Source of the DNA: Syntrophales bacterium
GTDB taxonomy: Bacteria; Desulfobacterota; Syntrophia; Syntrophales; UBA2251
Direction of reading: 5' to 3'
NCBI GenBank assembly: GCA_023230905.1
Contig: JALNWL010000005.1
Coordinates: 1-35,359 of the forward strand
Length of the DNA stretch: 35,359 nucleotides
This document shows positions 7,680-15,124 of this stretch, one piece after another. Every line of letters begins with the position of its first letter. Position 1 is the stretch's first letter. The notes beneath the pieces were generated by a model that did no database searches, was not told the origin of the DNA, and saw nothing but the letters and a program-made list of their open reading frames with translations. A program made the position numbers and the translations under genes.

Positions 7680-8156
7680 ATGAGTTTCTCAGCATCGGAC
7701 ATTCTGGAATTCGCGATGAGGATCGAAGAAAACGGGGCCAATTTCTACCGGTACGCCGTCCAGATCACCAAGGACGAAGAGGCGAAGGAGATTTTCGCGC
7801 GCCTCGCCGACGAGGAACTGAACCACCAGAAGACCTTCGGCCGGATCTTCGCCGCCATGGAGAAGACCGCCCCGCCGGAGAGCTATGCGGGCGAGTACGC
7901 CGCCTATCTGCGGAACTACGTGGACAACACGGTGATCTTCACGAAGGAGGCCCTGGACCGTGAGCTGGCGGGGGTGAAGGATACCCTGTCGGCCCTGGAT
8001 TTCGCCCTGCGCCGGGAGCAGGACTCCATCCTCTATTACCACGAGATCAAGCAGGTGGTGCCCGCCGCCGAACATGCCGCCGTGGACCGGGTGATCGAGG
8101 AGGAGCGCCGGCACTTCGGCATCCTATCGGAAATCAAGAAGCGGTTCCAGAAGTAG
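7680..8156 (+). CDS. Ferritin-like / rubrerythrin-type diiron protein (no rubredoxin domain)
   Basis: 158-residue four-helix-bundle protein. Diiron ligands are visible as E in RIEENGANFY, E and H in DEELNHQKTF, E in RREQDSILYYHE and E/H in IEEERRHFGIL, matching the paired ExxH pattern of rubrerythrins. The C-terminal Cys4 rubredoxin domain of classical rubrerythrin is absent. I start at the ATG at 7680, which has GGAAGGAGG a few bases upstream; an in-frame extension to 7602 lacks support. Such proteins usually reduce peroxide or handle iron in anaerobes, acting in the cytoplasm. It follows corA by 131 nt on the same strand and may have its own promoter. Confidence 0.9.
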   Translation: MSFSASDILEFAMRIEENGANFYRYAVQITKDEEAKEIFARLADEELNHQKTFGRIFAAMEKTAPPESYAGEYAAYLRNYVDNTVIFTKEALDRELAGVKDTLSALDFALRREQDSILYYHEIKQVVPAAEHAAVDRVIEEERRHFGILSEIKKRFQK

Positions 8157-8335
8157 CGGAGACGGCCCATGCCCACGGCGGGTTTTCTCGCCCGCCACCC
8201 CTACGCGTGAAGGGGGCGCTACTCGCCCATCAAACTCGGCCCGCGCCAGATCCTGGTGAATACCTGGAGCCGCTGGCAGGATTGATGGCGCTGGACCGCG
8301 GCGCGGGTGGAGGCACTGGCGGAAGACGGGGACGG

Positions 8336-9682
8336 ATGAAGCGCGGAAGGCTCAACCAGGATCACGTCTTCTACCGGAATCCGGCCCGCTTCTACCCGGC
8401 GGTGGACCGGGGCCGGGGGGTCTACCTCTACGACACGGACGGTAAACGGTATCTCGACGGAGCGGGCGGCGCGGCTGTGACCGCCATCGGTCACGGCGTC
8501 AAGGACATCGAGCGTGCCGTCGTGCGGCAGTTGCGAAAGGTCGCCTTCACCCACGGCTCCCAGTTCACGAGCGAGGCGGCCGTCACCCTCGCCGGGCGGT
8601 TGGTCGCCCTCGCCCCGGCCGGCCTGAACCGGGCCTACTTCGTTTCGGGAGGATCGGAGGCGGTCGAAACGGCGCTGAAGCTCTCGCGCCAGTACCAGGT
8701 GGATCGCGGCCAGCCCTCCCGATTCAAGGTCATCTCCCGCTGGACGAGCTATCACGGCAACACCCTGGGGTCGCTGGCCTTAAGCGGCCACACGGGCCGT
8801 CGTCGGGATTACCTCCCCCTGCTCCCGCATACCCCGCACATCGCTCCCGCCTACTGCTATCGCTGTCCCTTCGGTCTTGCGCCCGCGTCCTGCACCCTGG
8901 AGTGCGCCACGGACCTCGAGAAGACGATCCTCCACGAAGGCCCGGAGTCCGTTTCCGCATTCATCGCCGAGCCCGTCGTCGGTGCGACGGCCGGGGCGCT
9001 GGTCCCCCGGGACGGATACTTCCGGCGCATCCGGGAAATCTGCGACCGCTACGACATCCTGTTCATCGCCGACGAGGTCATGACCGGCCTCGGCCGGACG
9101 GGAAAGGCCTTTGCCGTCGACCACTGGGGGGTGAAACCGGATCTGATCGCCTGCGCCAAGGGACTGGGGGCCGGCTATAGCCCCATCTTCGCGGTGCTCG
9201 CCACCGAGGCCATCCATGAAACGATCCGCACCGGCCGGGGGGCATTCGTCCACGGCCACACCTACGGGCAGAATCCCCTGGCCTGCGCCGCCGCTCTCGC
9301 CGTGCTCGAATACATCGAGGCCCGTGACCTCATCGCCCGCTCCGCGGCGCTGGGGCCCTATCTTCTGGACAGCCTGGCGCGCCTGAACCGGCACCGGATC
9401 GTCGGGGACATCCGCGGGCTGGGACTCTTCGCCGGCGTGGAGTTCGTCCGGGACCGGGCGTCCCGGGAGCCGTTCCCCCCCGAGGCCCGGATCCATGCGC
9501 GCATCGCGGAGCGGGCCTTCGCCCGGGGGCTGATCGTCTATTCCGGCGGGGGCGGGGCCGATGGGATCCGTGGGGACCATGTCCTCATTGCCCCGCCGTT
9601 CGTCATCACGAAACGCCAGATCAATGCCTTGGTCCGCCTCTTGGACAAAGCGATCGCCGACATCGCCGGAGAAACGGGATAA
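8336..9682 (+). CDS. Class III (omega-type) PLP-dependent aminotransferase
   Basis: 448-residue fold-type I aminotransferase. Visible features are VYLYDTDGKRYLDGAGG near the N-terminus, the phosphate-binding GGSEAVE (105-111), SYHGNTLG (138-145), the cofactor-ring Asp in ADEVMTGLGRTG (Asp246), and the Schiff-base Lys in CAKGLGAGY (Lys275). HGHTYGQNPLACAAAL is the class III signature for the cofactor phosphate and dimer contacts. An insertion with four cysteines, CYRC...C...C at ~174-190, occurs in a subgroup of these enzymes. I choose the ATG at 8336 because upstream sequence (in frame from a GTG at 8207) lacks family similarity. The amino donor is not determinable. Candidates are omega-amino acids such as beta-alanine, GABA or taurine, or a diamine, with pyruvate or 2-oxoglutarate as acceptor. 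Confidence 0.9.
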   Translation: MKRGRLNQDHVFYRNPARFYPAVDRGRGVYLYDTDGKRYLDGAGGAAVTAIGHGVKDIERAVVRQLRKVAFTHGSQFTSEAAVTLAGRLVALAPAGLNRAYFVSGGSEAVETALKLSRQYQVDRGQPSRFKVISRWTSYHGNTLGSLALSGHTGRRRDYLPLLPHTPHIAPAYCYRCPFGLAPASCTLECATDLEKTILHEGPESVSAFIAEPVVGATAGALVPRDGYFRRIREICDRYDILFIADEVMTGLGRTGKAFAVDHWGVKPDLIACAKGLGAGYSPIFAVLATEAIHETIRTGRGAFVHGHTYGQNPLACAAALAVLEYIEARDLIARSAALGPYLLDSLARLNRHRIVGDIRGLGLFAGVEFVRDRASREPFPPEARIHARIAERAFARGLIVYSGGGGADGIRGDHVLIAPPFVITKRQINALVRLLDKAIADIAGETG

Positions 9683-9787
9683 TCCGCCCGGATTCGGGCC
9701 ATGGCCCGTGGGCGGCATCCGGTCGACGCGCTCAGGAAAGCCGGGATCGGCCGCGCGCCTTCTTCAGAGAGGAAAACTTCGGGGCGG

Positions 9788-11152
9788 TTACGATTTCAGG
9801 CCGTACTTCTTCAGCTTGTAACGCAGCATCCGCTCGCTGATTCCGAGAATCTCGGCCGCCCGGGTCTGGTGGTCCCCGGCCTTCTCCATCGCCTCCAGGA
9901 TGAGGCGGCGCTCCAGGTCCTCGACGGAATCGCGGAGGACACCTCCCTCCCGATCCGAATCCTCCCGAACCTCCGGCGCCCCGCCGCCAAAGGGCAGATC
10001 CTCCACGGAGATCACGGATTCCCTCGAGATGACGACCGCCCGCTCGATGATGTTCTCCAGTTCCCGGACGTTGCCGGGATAGGCGTACTTGAGGAGCAGG
10101 TCCCGCGCCTCCCGGCTGATGCCTTCGATCCGCTTGCCGTTTTCCGTCGCGAAGCGCTGCAGGAAGTGATCGATCAGGAAGGGAATGTCCTCCTTGCGCT
10201 CCCGGAGGGGCGGGATGGACAGAACAACGACGTTCAGACGGTAGAACAGGTCCTCCCGGAACGCCCCCTCCCGGACGCGGGCCTCGAGGTCGCGGTTGGT
10301 GGCGGCGATAATCCGCACGTCGGCCGGAATCGTCTGATTTCCTCCCAGCCGCTGGAACTCCCGCTCCTGGAGAAAGCGCAGCAGTTTGACCTGAACGGAC
10401 GGGTACAGCTCGCCGACCTCGTCGATGAACAGGGTGCCGCCGTCCGCCTCCTCGAACCGGCCGATGCGCCGCGCGCCGGCACCGGTGAAGGCGCCCTTTT
10501 CATGCCCGAACAGCTCGCTCTCGAGGAGCGTTTCGGGCAGGGCCCCGCAGTTCACGGCGATGATGGGGCGCCCGGAGCGGGGGCTCAAATGGTGCAGCAG
10601 CCGGGCGAAGAGCTCCTTCCCCGTACCGCTTTCCCCCTGCAGAAGCACCGTGGCGCGGCTTCCGGCCACACGCCCCGCCAGGTTGATCAGGGTCTTCATC
10701 TTTTCGCTGGCGTAGACGATTTGCTCGGCGGTGACCCCCTTCTCTCGAAGGTTCTGCCGGAGAATCTCGTTTTCGCGGATCAGGATCCGCCGCTCGCAGA
10801 CCCGGTCGATCAGGAGGAGCAGTTCGTCGAATTCGACCGGTTTGGTGATGTAATCGATGGCGCCCGCCTTCATGGCATCGACAGCCGTCTCGATCGTCCC
10901 GTAGGCGGTGATGATCACCACGTCGATCTCGGGATTCAGACGCTTGACCTCCTTCAGCACCTCCATCCCGTCCATGCCCGGCATCTTGTAGTCCAGCAGG
11001 ATGAGATCCACCTGTCCCCGGTGGACGGCCTCGACGGCCCCCGGCCCGGTCTCGGCCTCGGTGACCCGGTGCCCCTCCCGAAGCAGAAAATCGCGGAGCA
11101 TTTCGCGCTGGGACTGGCCGTCTTCGACGACGAGGATGTTCAATGCCTTCAT
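9788..11152 (-). CDS. Sigma-54-dependent response regulator (NtrC/AtoC/ZraR type)
   Basis: 454 residues with three domains. The receiver (~1-120) has an acidic pair near residue 10, the phospho-acceptor Asp54 (LLDYKMP), Thr82 and Lys104, so it should be phosphorylatable. The AAA+ domain (~145-375) has Walker A GESGTGKE (173-180) and the sigma-54 loop GAFTGA (220-225). The C-terminal Fis-type helix-turn-helix has AAEILGISERMLRYKLKKYGL. The gene is 27 nt downstream of the histidine kinase on the same strand, so the two form one transcription unit and a cognate pair. This kind of regulator activates only sigma-54 promoters, and a sigma-54-type promoter is present just beyond the kinase gene at 13253-13268. 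The end is convergent with the aminotransferase. Confidence 0.95.
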   Translation of the reverse strand: MKALNILVVEDGQSQREMLRDFLLREGHRVTEAETGPGAVEAVHRGQVDLILLDYKMPGMDGMEVLKEVKRLNPEIDVVIITAYGTIETAVDAMKAGAIDYITKPVEFDELLLLIDRVCERRILIRENEILRQNLREKGVTAEQIVYASEKMKTLINLAGRVAGSRATVLLQGESGTGKELFARLLHHLSPRSGRPIIAVNCGALPETLLESELFGHEKGAFTGAGARRIGRFEEADGGTLFIDEVGELYPSVQVKLLRFLQEREFQRLGGNQTIPADVRIIAATNRDLEARVREGAFREDLFYRLNVVVLSIPPLRERKEDIPFLIDHFLQRFATENGKRIEGISREARDLLLKYAYPGNVRELENIIERAVVISRESVISVEDLPFGGGAPEVREDSDREGGVLRDSVEDLERRLILEAMEKAGDHQTRAAEILGISERMLRYKLKKYGLKS

Positions 11153-11179
11153 GCCTCAATTCCCCCTGATCGTGTTCCT

Positions 11180-12946
11180 TCAGCTTTTCCGGCTTTCCGT
11201 CGGCAGGATGATCTCTACCGTGGTCCCGGCACCGGCCTCGCTCTTCACGCGGATCTCGCCGCCGTGCCCCCGGATGATCTCGTGCGCGAGCGTCATCCCC
11301 AGGCCCAGCCCTTTTTCCTTTGTCGTGTATTCCGGATTGAAGATCCGCTCCACCTCCTCCGGGGTCATGCCGCATCCCGTATCGGACACGGCGATGATCA
11401 GGCGCTCCCGGCTCTGGAGCGCCGCGGAGATCATGACCGTCCCCGCGCCGCTGATCGATTCCATGGCGTTTTTGATGAAATTGAGCATGGCCTGCTGAAG
11501 CTTGTCCACATCCATGGGCATGACCAGCGGATCCTCCCCCCAGTGGGTTTCCAGGGCAATGCCTTTCGTCACCGCCTCCTCCCGGATGAGATTGACGATT
11601 TTCTGGAGGACCTCGACGACGGAATACTCCCGCAGTTCCAGGCGCCGGCTCTTGGAGAAGGTCAGGAATTCCTCGATGATGCCGTTCAGGCGCCGGATCT
11701 CGTCCCGGATGACGCCGGTCAGGATGCCGAAATCCCCGACCTTGTCCGGGTTGTCGGGCAGGTACTCCCGCTTGAGCCTCTGGCTCGCCATGCTGATCGC
11801 GTTGAGCGGGTTGCGGATCTCGTGGGCCACGCCGGCGGCCAGCTGGCCCAGCGCGGAAAGACGCTCGGCCTTCTCCAGCTGCCGGGTGATCTCCACGAGC
11901 CGTTCCATATGCCGGTTCTGATTGAAGTAGAGGAGTCCCATGGCAAGCAGCATGATCGCCACGATAAAGGCCATGAAGACCAGCATGTTCCGCTCGTTTT
12001 CCCTCAGGATCCTGTCCGACCCGGACCGGTCCAGCCCGATCCGCGCCACGCCCTCGATCCGGTTGTTCAGGGTCACGGGGATCGCCATATCCAAGATGTT
12101 CTTGCCCTGCCAGACGCCTTTGCGGCTCTCGATCTTGCGCCGGCCGTCCAGAAGTTCCGGCAGGCGGAATTCCCCGGACCCCCAGCTCTGCGGCCCCTGG
12201 CCGGTGCTGCCCAGCACCTTGCCCTGCCGGTCCATGACGACCAGGTAAAGGAGGTTCTGGCGCTGCCCCTCTCCGAGTTCTCCGATGGCCTTCTCGATGG
12301 CGACCTTCAGTCCCCAGTACCGGGCCCCCGTGGGATCCAGCGCAATGATGATCGTCCCGCTCCCGTCGCGTCGCCGCAGGGCGATGAAGCCGATCTTCCC
12401 GTCTCTCCCCAGGCGGGAGAAATCCTCGATGGCGACGCTGTCATCAGCCCCCTGGGACCCCGCCAGGGAGGACGGCAGGGAGCGGCTCTGAAAGACGGCG
12501 CGCCCCCCCTTGTCGAAGACGGCGATCATCCACAGGCCCTGCTCGGCCACCATCTTGCGCAGGGTGTTCTCGCTCAGCCGATCGGCCTTCCAGTTCGTGT
12601 CCACCTCCCGGCCGATGTTGACCAGGGCCCTGATCAGCAGCCTCTGGGGGGAAAAGGCCTCCTCGGCGAGGGGCACAAAGGTGTCGTCGTGCCGCTGCTG
12701 CTGCCCCTGGACCAGGGTGTTGATGTTCTCCTGCGCCAGCCGCTCGACGACATTGATAACGCCCTGCCCCCGGTTCTCGAGAAAGCCCATCAGGGTCCGG
12801 TCGATGGTCTTCAAGTCCCTGATCCCCATGATCAGGATCAAACCGATAAAAATGATGGAGACCAGGGCAACCGCGATCGCCTGGATCAGCGGACGGCGGT
12901 AGCGGGCGGGCCGGTCCTCCCAGACCACCTTCTGCGCAGCTTTCAT
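11180..12946 (-). CDS. Membrane sensor histidine kinase with extracytoplasmic sensor domain
   Basis: 588 residues. Transmembrane segment 1 is at ~20-41. A periplasmic region of ~280 residues (42-320) has a Cache/PAS-like strand pattern, with LWMIAVFDKGGRAVFQS and LYLVVMDRQGKVLGST. Transmembrane segment 2 is at ~321-341. HisKA has phospho-accepting His375 in GVAHEIRNPLNAI, then a HATPase with NFIKNAMES, DTGCGM and GLGLGM. Two dCache-like halves suggest binding of a small extracytoplasmic ligand, which I cannot name. A GGGAGGT site precedes the ATG at 12946. The gene is first in a two-gene operon with the sigma-54 response regulator. Its 5' region contains inverted repeats that could serve autoregulation. 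Confidence 0.93.
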   Translation of the reverse strand: MKAAQKVVWEDRPARYRRPLIQAIAVALVSIIFIGLILIMGIRDLKTIDRTLMGFLENRGQGVINVVERLAQENINTLVQGQQQRHDDTFVPLAEEAFSPQRLLIRALVNIGREVDTNWKADRLSENTLRKMVAEQGLWMIAVFDKGGRAVFQSRSLPSSLAGSQGADDSVAIEDFSRLGRDGKIGFIALRRRDGSGTIIIALDPTGARYWGLKVAIEKAIGELGEGQRQNLLYLVVMDRQGKVLGSTGQGPQSWGSGEFRLPELLDGRRKIESRKGVWQGKNILDMAIPVTLNNRIEGVARIGLDRSGSDRILRENERNMLVFMAFIVAIMLLAMGLLYFNQNRHMERLVEITRQLEKAERLSALGQLAAGVAHEIRNPLNAISMASQRLKREYLPDNPDKVGDFGILTGVIRDEIRRLNGIIEEFLTFSKSRRLELREYSVVEVLQKIVNLIREEAVTKGIALETHWGEDPLVMPMDVDKLQQAMLNFIKNAMESISGAGTVMISAALQSRERLIIAVSDTGCGMTPEEVERIFNPEYTTKEKGLGLGMTLAHEIIRGHGGEIRVKSEAGAGTTVEIILPTESRKS

Positions 12947-12986
12947 CCTCGGACCTCCCAGGCCAAGTCATTCTGAACACACGGGA

Positions 12987-13003
12987 TTTTGCATACCGCA
13001 AAA
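12987..13003. repeat. Inverted repeat TTTTGC-N5-GCAAAA upstream of the histidine kinase
   Basis: TTTTGC at 12987-12992 and GCAAAA at 12998-13003 are perfect inverted half-sites separated by five bases, 41 bp before the kinase start. It could be an operator or a weak hairpin in the kinase leader; there is no T-tract to make it a terminator. Confidence 0.4.
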
Positions 13004-13056
13004 AGTCCGGAATGACCACGATTATTTTGGCCTTCCGCGAGGCGTCGTGATGCCCG

Positions 13057-13074
13057 TTCGACATATTTGTCGAA
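13057..13074. promoter_or_regulatory. 18-bp palindrome TTCGACA-TATT-TGTCGAA, candidate activator site
   Basis: The two 7-bp arms are exact reverse complements with a 4-bp AT spacer. Its form, with TGTCGA-type half-sites, resembles upstream activating sequences of NtrC-family regulators. It sits about 110 bp upstream of the histidine kinase start and about 200 bp upstream of the sigma-54-type promoter on the other strand, so it could serve either. Assignment to the neighbouring response regulator is inference. Confidence 0.5.
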
Positions 13075-13252
13075 ACCGTGCATTGCCGGTCGGATCGTTC
13101 AACTATCCGTATCTTAAAGGCATTTTCCAGGAGGGTCGGGAGGCGTTGCGACATTTTCTGCCGCTACGCGGGGCCGTCAAACCCCGAACCGACACGGCCG
13201 GAGATCGAATGATGCACGCAAAATCGAAGGGTTGGAGTGTATCCGCTTTTAC

Positions 13253-13268
13253 TGGCATGGGATATGCT
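13253..13268 (+). promoter_or_regulatory. Sigma-54 (RpoN)-type promoter
   Basis: TGGCATGGGATATGCT fits the -24/-12 consensus TGGCACGnnnnTTGCW. The GG (-25/-24) and GC (-13/-12) dinucleotides are at exact spacing, with mismatches only at C6 and T12. Transcription would start near 13279 and run right, toward the terminator at 13371-13394. No good -35 box stands 16-18 nt before the TATGCT, which argues against sigma-70 use. Confidence 0.55.
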
Positions 13269-13278
13269 ACGAAAGAAG

Positions 13279-13400
13279 ACAAAAAGCGTGATCGGTTAAA
13301 ACAAAACGGGCATGGATTAGCCGATGGTAAAACGCCAGAACTTGGGGGTCGCCCCCCGCTCCTCCTGAAAAAGGAAGGTTTCTCAACCTTCCTTTTTTTT
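13279..13400 (+). ncRNA. Candidate sigma-54-dependent small RNA (~120 nt)
   Basis: The interval lies between a sigma-54-type promoter and an intrinsic terminator and has no convincing coding frame. The predicted RNA has three structured parts. A 5' stem pairs ATCGGTT with AGCCGAT (one G-U), flanked by GCGT/ACGC near 13287-13335. A short GC hairpin of GGGGG-TCG-CCCCC lies at 13344-13356. The 3' terminator hairpin completes it. Between the last two lies CTCCTCCT (13359-13366), which is complementary to Shine-Dalgarno sequences. The 3' end overlaps the last codons of rarA on the other strand. The adjacent kinase/sigma-54 regulator pair is the obvious candidate activator, recalling CbrAB-CrcZ. 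The existence of the transcript is inferred from these parts; it matches no RNA family that I recognise. Confidence 0.5.
13371..13394. terminator. Bidirectional intrinsic terminator
   Basis: Perfect 10-bp stem AAGGAAGGTT / AACCTTCCTT with loop TCTC. Rightward it is followed by T's to 13400 and can end the candidate small RNA. Leftward it begins inside the last codons of rarA and is followed by five T's (A's at 13366-13372 on the + strand give the T-tract), so it can also end rarA. Confidence 0.8.
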
Positions 13401-14714
13401 ATGCTTCTCTCGGATGCCCCTCCAGTAGGCCATCCGCTCCCCGATGATTTTCTCGAACCCTCGGTCGGTCGGCCGGTAAAAGCGCTCGCCCGCGAGTGGA
13501 TCGGGCAGATAGTCCTGGGGGATGTAGGCGTCCTCGTAATCGTGGGCGTACTTGTAATCCCGGCCGTACCCCAAATCCTTCATCAGGCGCGTCGGGGCGT
13601 TACGGATATGGAGCGGAACCGGCAGGGTTCCCGTGCGCTCGATGGCCCGGCGGACCTGCCCGTATCCGGCATACAGGGCGTTGCTCTTGGGTGCGGTGGC
13701 CAGATACACGGCCGCCTGGGCCAGCGCCAGTTCGCCCTCGGGACGCCCGAGGAAATGGAAGGCCTGCATGGCGTCCATCGCCACCGCCAGGGCCCGCGGA
13801 TCGGCGTTGCCGACGTCCTCGGAGGCAAAGCGGATCATGCGGCGAGCGATGTACAGGGGGTCCTCCCCGGCCTCCAGCATCCGGCCCAGCCAGTACAGGG
13901 TCGCGTCGGGGTCGCTGCCCCGCAGGCTCTTGTGGAGGGCGGAGATCAGGTTGTAGTGTTCCTCCCCCCCCTTGTCGTACTGGAGGAGCTTCTTCTGCAG
14001 GGCCTCCTCGACGTTCGCCCGCGTGATCCGCCGCGTACCGTCCGACCCCGTCTGCACGAGACTGACCGCCGCCTCCAGGCTGTTCAGGGCCGCGCGGGCA
14101 TCCCCGTCGGCGGCCCAGGCGAGGTGGGCGAGCGCCTCCGGTTCGATGCCTAGTTCGAGCGTCCCCAGGCCCCGTTCCCGGTCCGACAGCGCCCGTTCGA
14201 GGATCAGCAAGAGCTCCTCCTCGGCAAAGGGCTTCAGGACCAGGACCCGCGTCCGCGAGAGCAGCGGGGCGATCACCTCGAAGGACGGATTTTCCGTCGT
14301 CGCCCCGATCAGGGTGATGAGGCCGCTTTCCACGTGGGGAAGAAAGGCGTCCTGCTGGGCCTTGTTGAAGCGGTGGATCTCGTCGACGAACAGGACGGTC
14401 GTGAGGCGCGCTTCCCGCTGCCGGCGCTCCGCCCCCTCGACCACCGCCCGGATCTCCTTGACACCGGAGAGGACCGCGGAGAAGCTGACGAAATGGGACC
14501 GGGTTTCGCCGGCCAGGATCCTGGCCAGCGTGGTCTTCCCGCAGCCGGGACCGCCCCAGAAGATGATGGAGAAGAGGCGGTCTTCGGCAATGGCCCGCCG
14601 CAGGAGCGATCCCTCACCCAGCAGGTGAGACTGACCTACGAATTCGTCGAGGGTGCGCGGCCGCATGCGCTCGGCGAGGGGACGCGGATCGTTGTCGGAG
14701 ACGGGGAGGGTCAA
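13383..14714 (-). CDS. rarA: Replication-associated recombination protein A (RarA/MgsA), AAA+ ATPase
   Basis: 443 residues, matching the usual ~440-450. Motifs in order: PLAERMRPRTLDEFVGQ (clamp-loader-like start), Walker A GGPGCGKTTLA, Walker B VLFVDEIHRFNKAQQDAFLPHVE, sensor 1 GATTENPSFEV, sensor 2 DARAALNSLE, and the C-terminal tetramerisation domain with YHLSALHKS-like NLISALHKSLRGSDPDA and MIRFASEDVG. It is a homotetrameric ATPase acting at stalled replication forks with SSB and RecA. The frame runs open far upstream. I start at the TTG at 14714, because it overlaps the stop of the preceding gene (TTGA), follows AAGGA closely, and gives the standard length. The arrangement implies translational coupling. 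The 3' end is inside the terminator stem. Confidence 0.93.
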   Translation of the reverse strand: MTLPVSDNDPRPLAERMRPRTLDEFVGQSHLLGEGSLLRRAIAEDRLFSIIFWGGPGCGKTTLARILAGETRSHFVSFSAVLSGVKEIRAVVEGAERRQREARLTTVLFVDEIHRFNKAQQDAFLPHVESGLITLIGATTENPSFEVIAPLLSRTRVLVLKPFAEEELLLILERALSDRERGLGTLELGIEPEALAHLAWAADGDARAALNSLEAAVSLVQTGSDGTRRITRANVEEALQKKLLQYDKGGEEHYNLISALHKSLRGSDPDATLYWLGRMLEAGEDPLYIARRMIRFASEDVGNADPRALAVAMDAMQAFHFLGRPEGELALAQAAVYLATAPKSNALYAGYGQVRRAIERTGTLPVPLHIRNAPTRLMKDLGYGRDYKYAHDYEDAYIPQDYLPDPLAGERFYRPTDRGFEKIIGERMAYWRGIREKHKKKEG

Positions 14715-14980
14715 AGACGTTCCTTCCGGACCCGCTTCGCCCGCTCGACCATCTCGAGCAGGGACGTCACCTTGTCCCCGGGCGTCGGTGAGGAAAACCG
14801 CTCCCAGGCGTCCGGGGAAAGGGTCCGTTTCAGATAGGCCTCGACGGGCAGGAAGGACTGCCAGCAGCGGACGATCCGCGGACAGGGCAGGTCTCCGCCT
14901 TCCCGCTCGCAATAGGAAAACGCAATCTCGTGCCCGAGGCGCGGACAACGGATCTGCCGCGCCTCGTTTGGTTCCGTCAT
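14711..14980 (-). CDS. Small conserved cysteine-containing protein of unknown function
   Basis: 89 residues with a Cys pattern typical of metal or Fe-S binding: CPRLGHEIAFSYC, then PCPRIVRCW, giving C-x11-C-x8-C-x5-C at about residues 12-38. The C-terminal half is helical and basic (LLEMVERAKRVRKERL). I recall similar short CPRLG...FSYC proteins in deltaproteobacterial genomes, but none with a known role. The ATG at 14980 has AAGGAAGGA upstream. Its stop overlaps the rarA TTG start, so the two are one operon and the protein may serve DNA maintenance or simply set RarA translation. Metal binding is inferred from the cysteines only. Confidence 0.8.
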   Translation of the reverse strand: MTEPNEARQIRCPRLGHEIAFSYCEREGGDLPCPRIVRCWQSFLPVEAYLKRTLSPDAWERFSSPTPGDKVTSLLEMVERAKRVRKERL

Positions 14981-15002
14981 GGTCCTTCCTTCTTCGGAGT
15001 CT

Positions 15003-15032
15003 ATTGAAAGCCGATCTCCCCTCCGCCGTCAA
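15003..15032 (-). promoter_or_regulatory. Possible sigma-70 promoter for the Cys protein-rarA operon
   Basis: On the minus strand TTGACG (15032-15027) is followed after 18 nt by TTCAAT (15008-15003), five and four matches to consensus. The start would be ~20 nt before the ATG at 14980. Moderate match only. Confidence 0.35.
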
Positions 15033-15063
15033 GCGATTTCTTCCCCGCGGCAGGGAAAAAGAA

Positions 15064-15102
15064 CGGGGTGGCGTTTTCGCCCCCGGCACAATCGCCACCC
15101 CG
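15064..15102 (-). terminator. Intrinsic terminator of trpB2
   Basis: On the minus strand a perfect 10-bp stem CGGGGTGGCG / CGCCACCCCG with a 19-nt loop begins 22 nt after the trpB2 stop. It is followed by TTCTTTTT. The large loop makes it less compact than most, but stem and T-tract are clear. Confidence 0.75.
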
Positions 15103-15124
15103 CCCGGGGATGCCGTCCGTGGAT

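Noticed and set aside
8207..8335. N-terminal extension of the aminotransferase to a GTG at 8207
   Set aside because: The extra 43 residues are low-complexity and unlike the family, and the ATG at 8336 gives the standard N-terminus.
9683..9787. Nested GC palindromes between the aminotransferase and the response regulator (around GGGCCATGGCCC) as a terminator
   Set aside because: They can pair, but no T-tract follows on either strand, so intrinsic termination is not supported.
9701..12976. A 1091-codon open frame on the + strand
   Set aside because: It is antisense to the response regulator and histidine kinase, which show full domain sets. Long antisense frames are common in high-GC coding sequence, and the translation has no recognisable domain and a skewed composition.
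13047..13382. Coding frame through the kinase/rarA gap (+ strand, including an ATG-ATG at 13209)
   Set aside because: The frame runs on through the terminator and antisense into rarA, and has no homology-like features or ribosome binding site.
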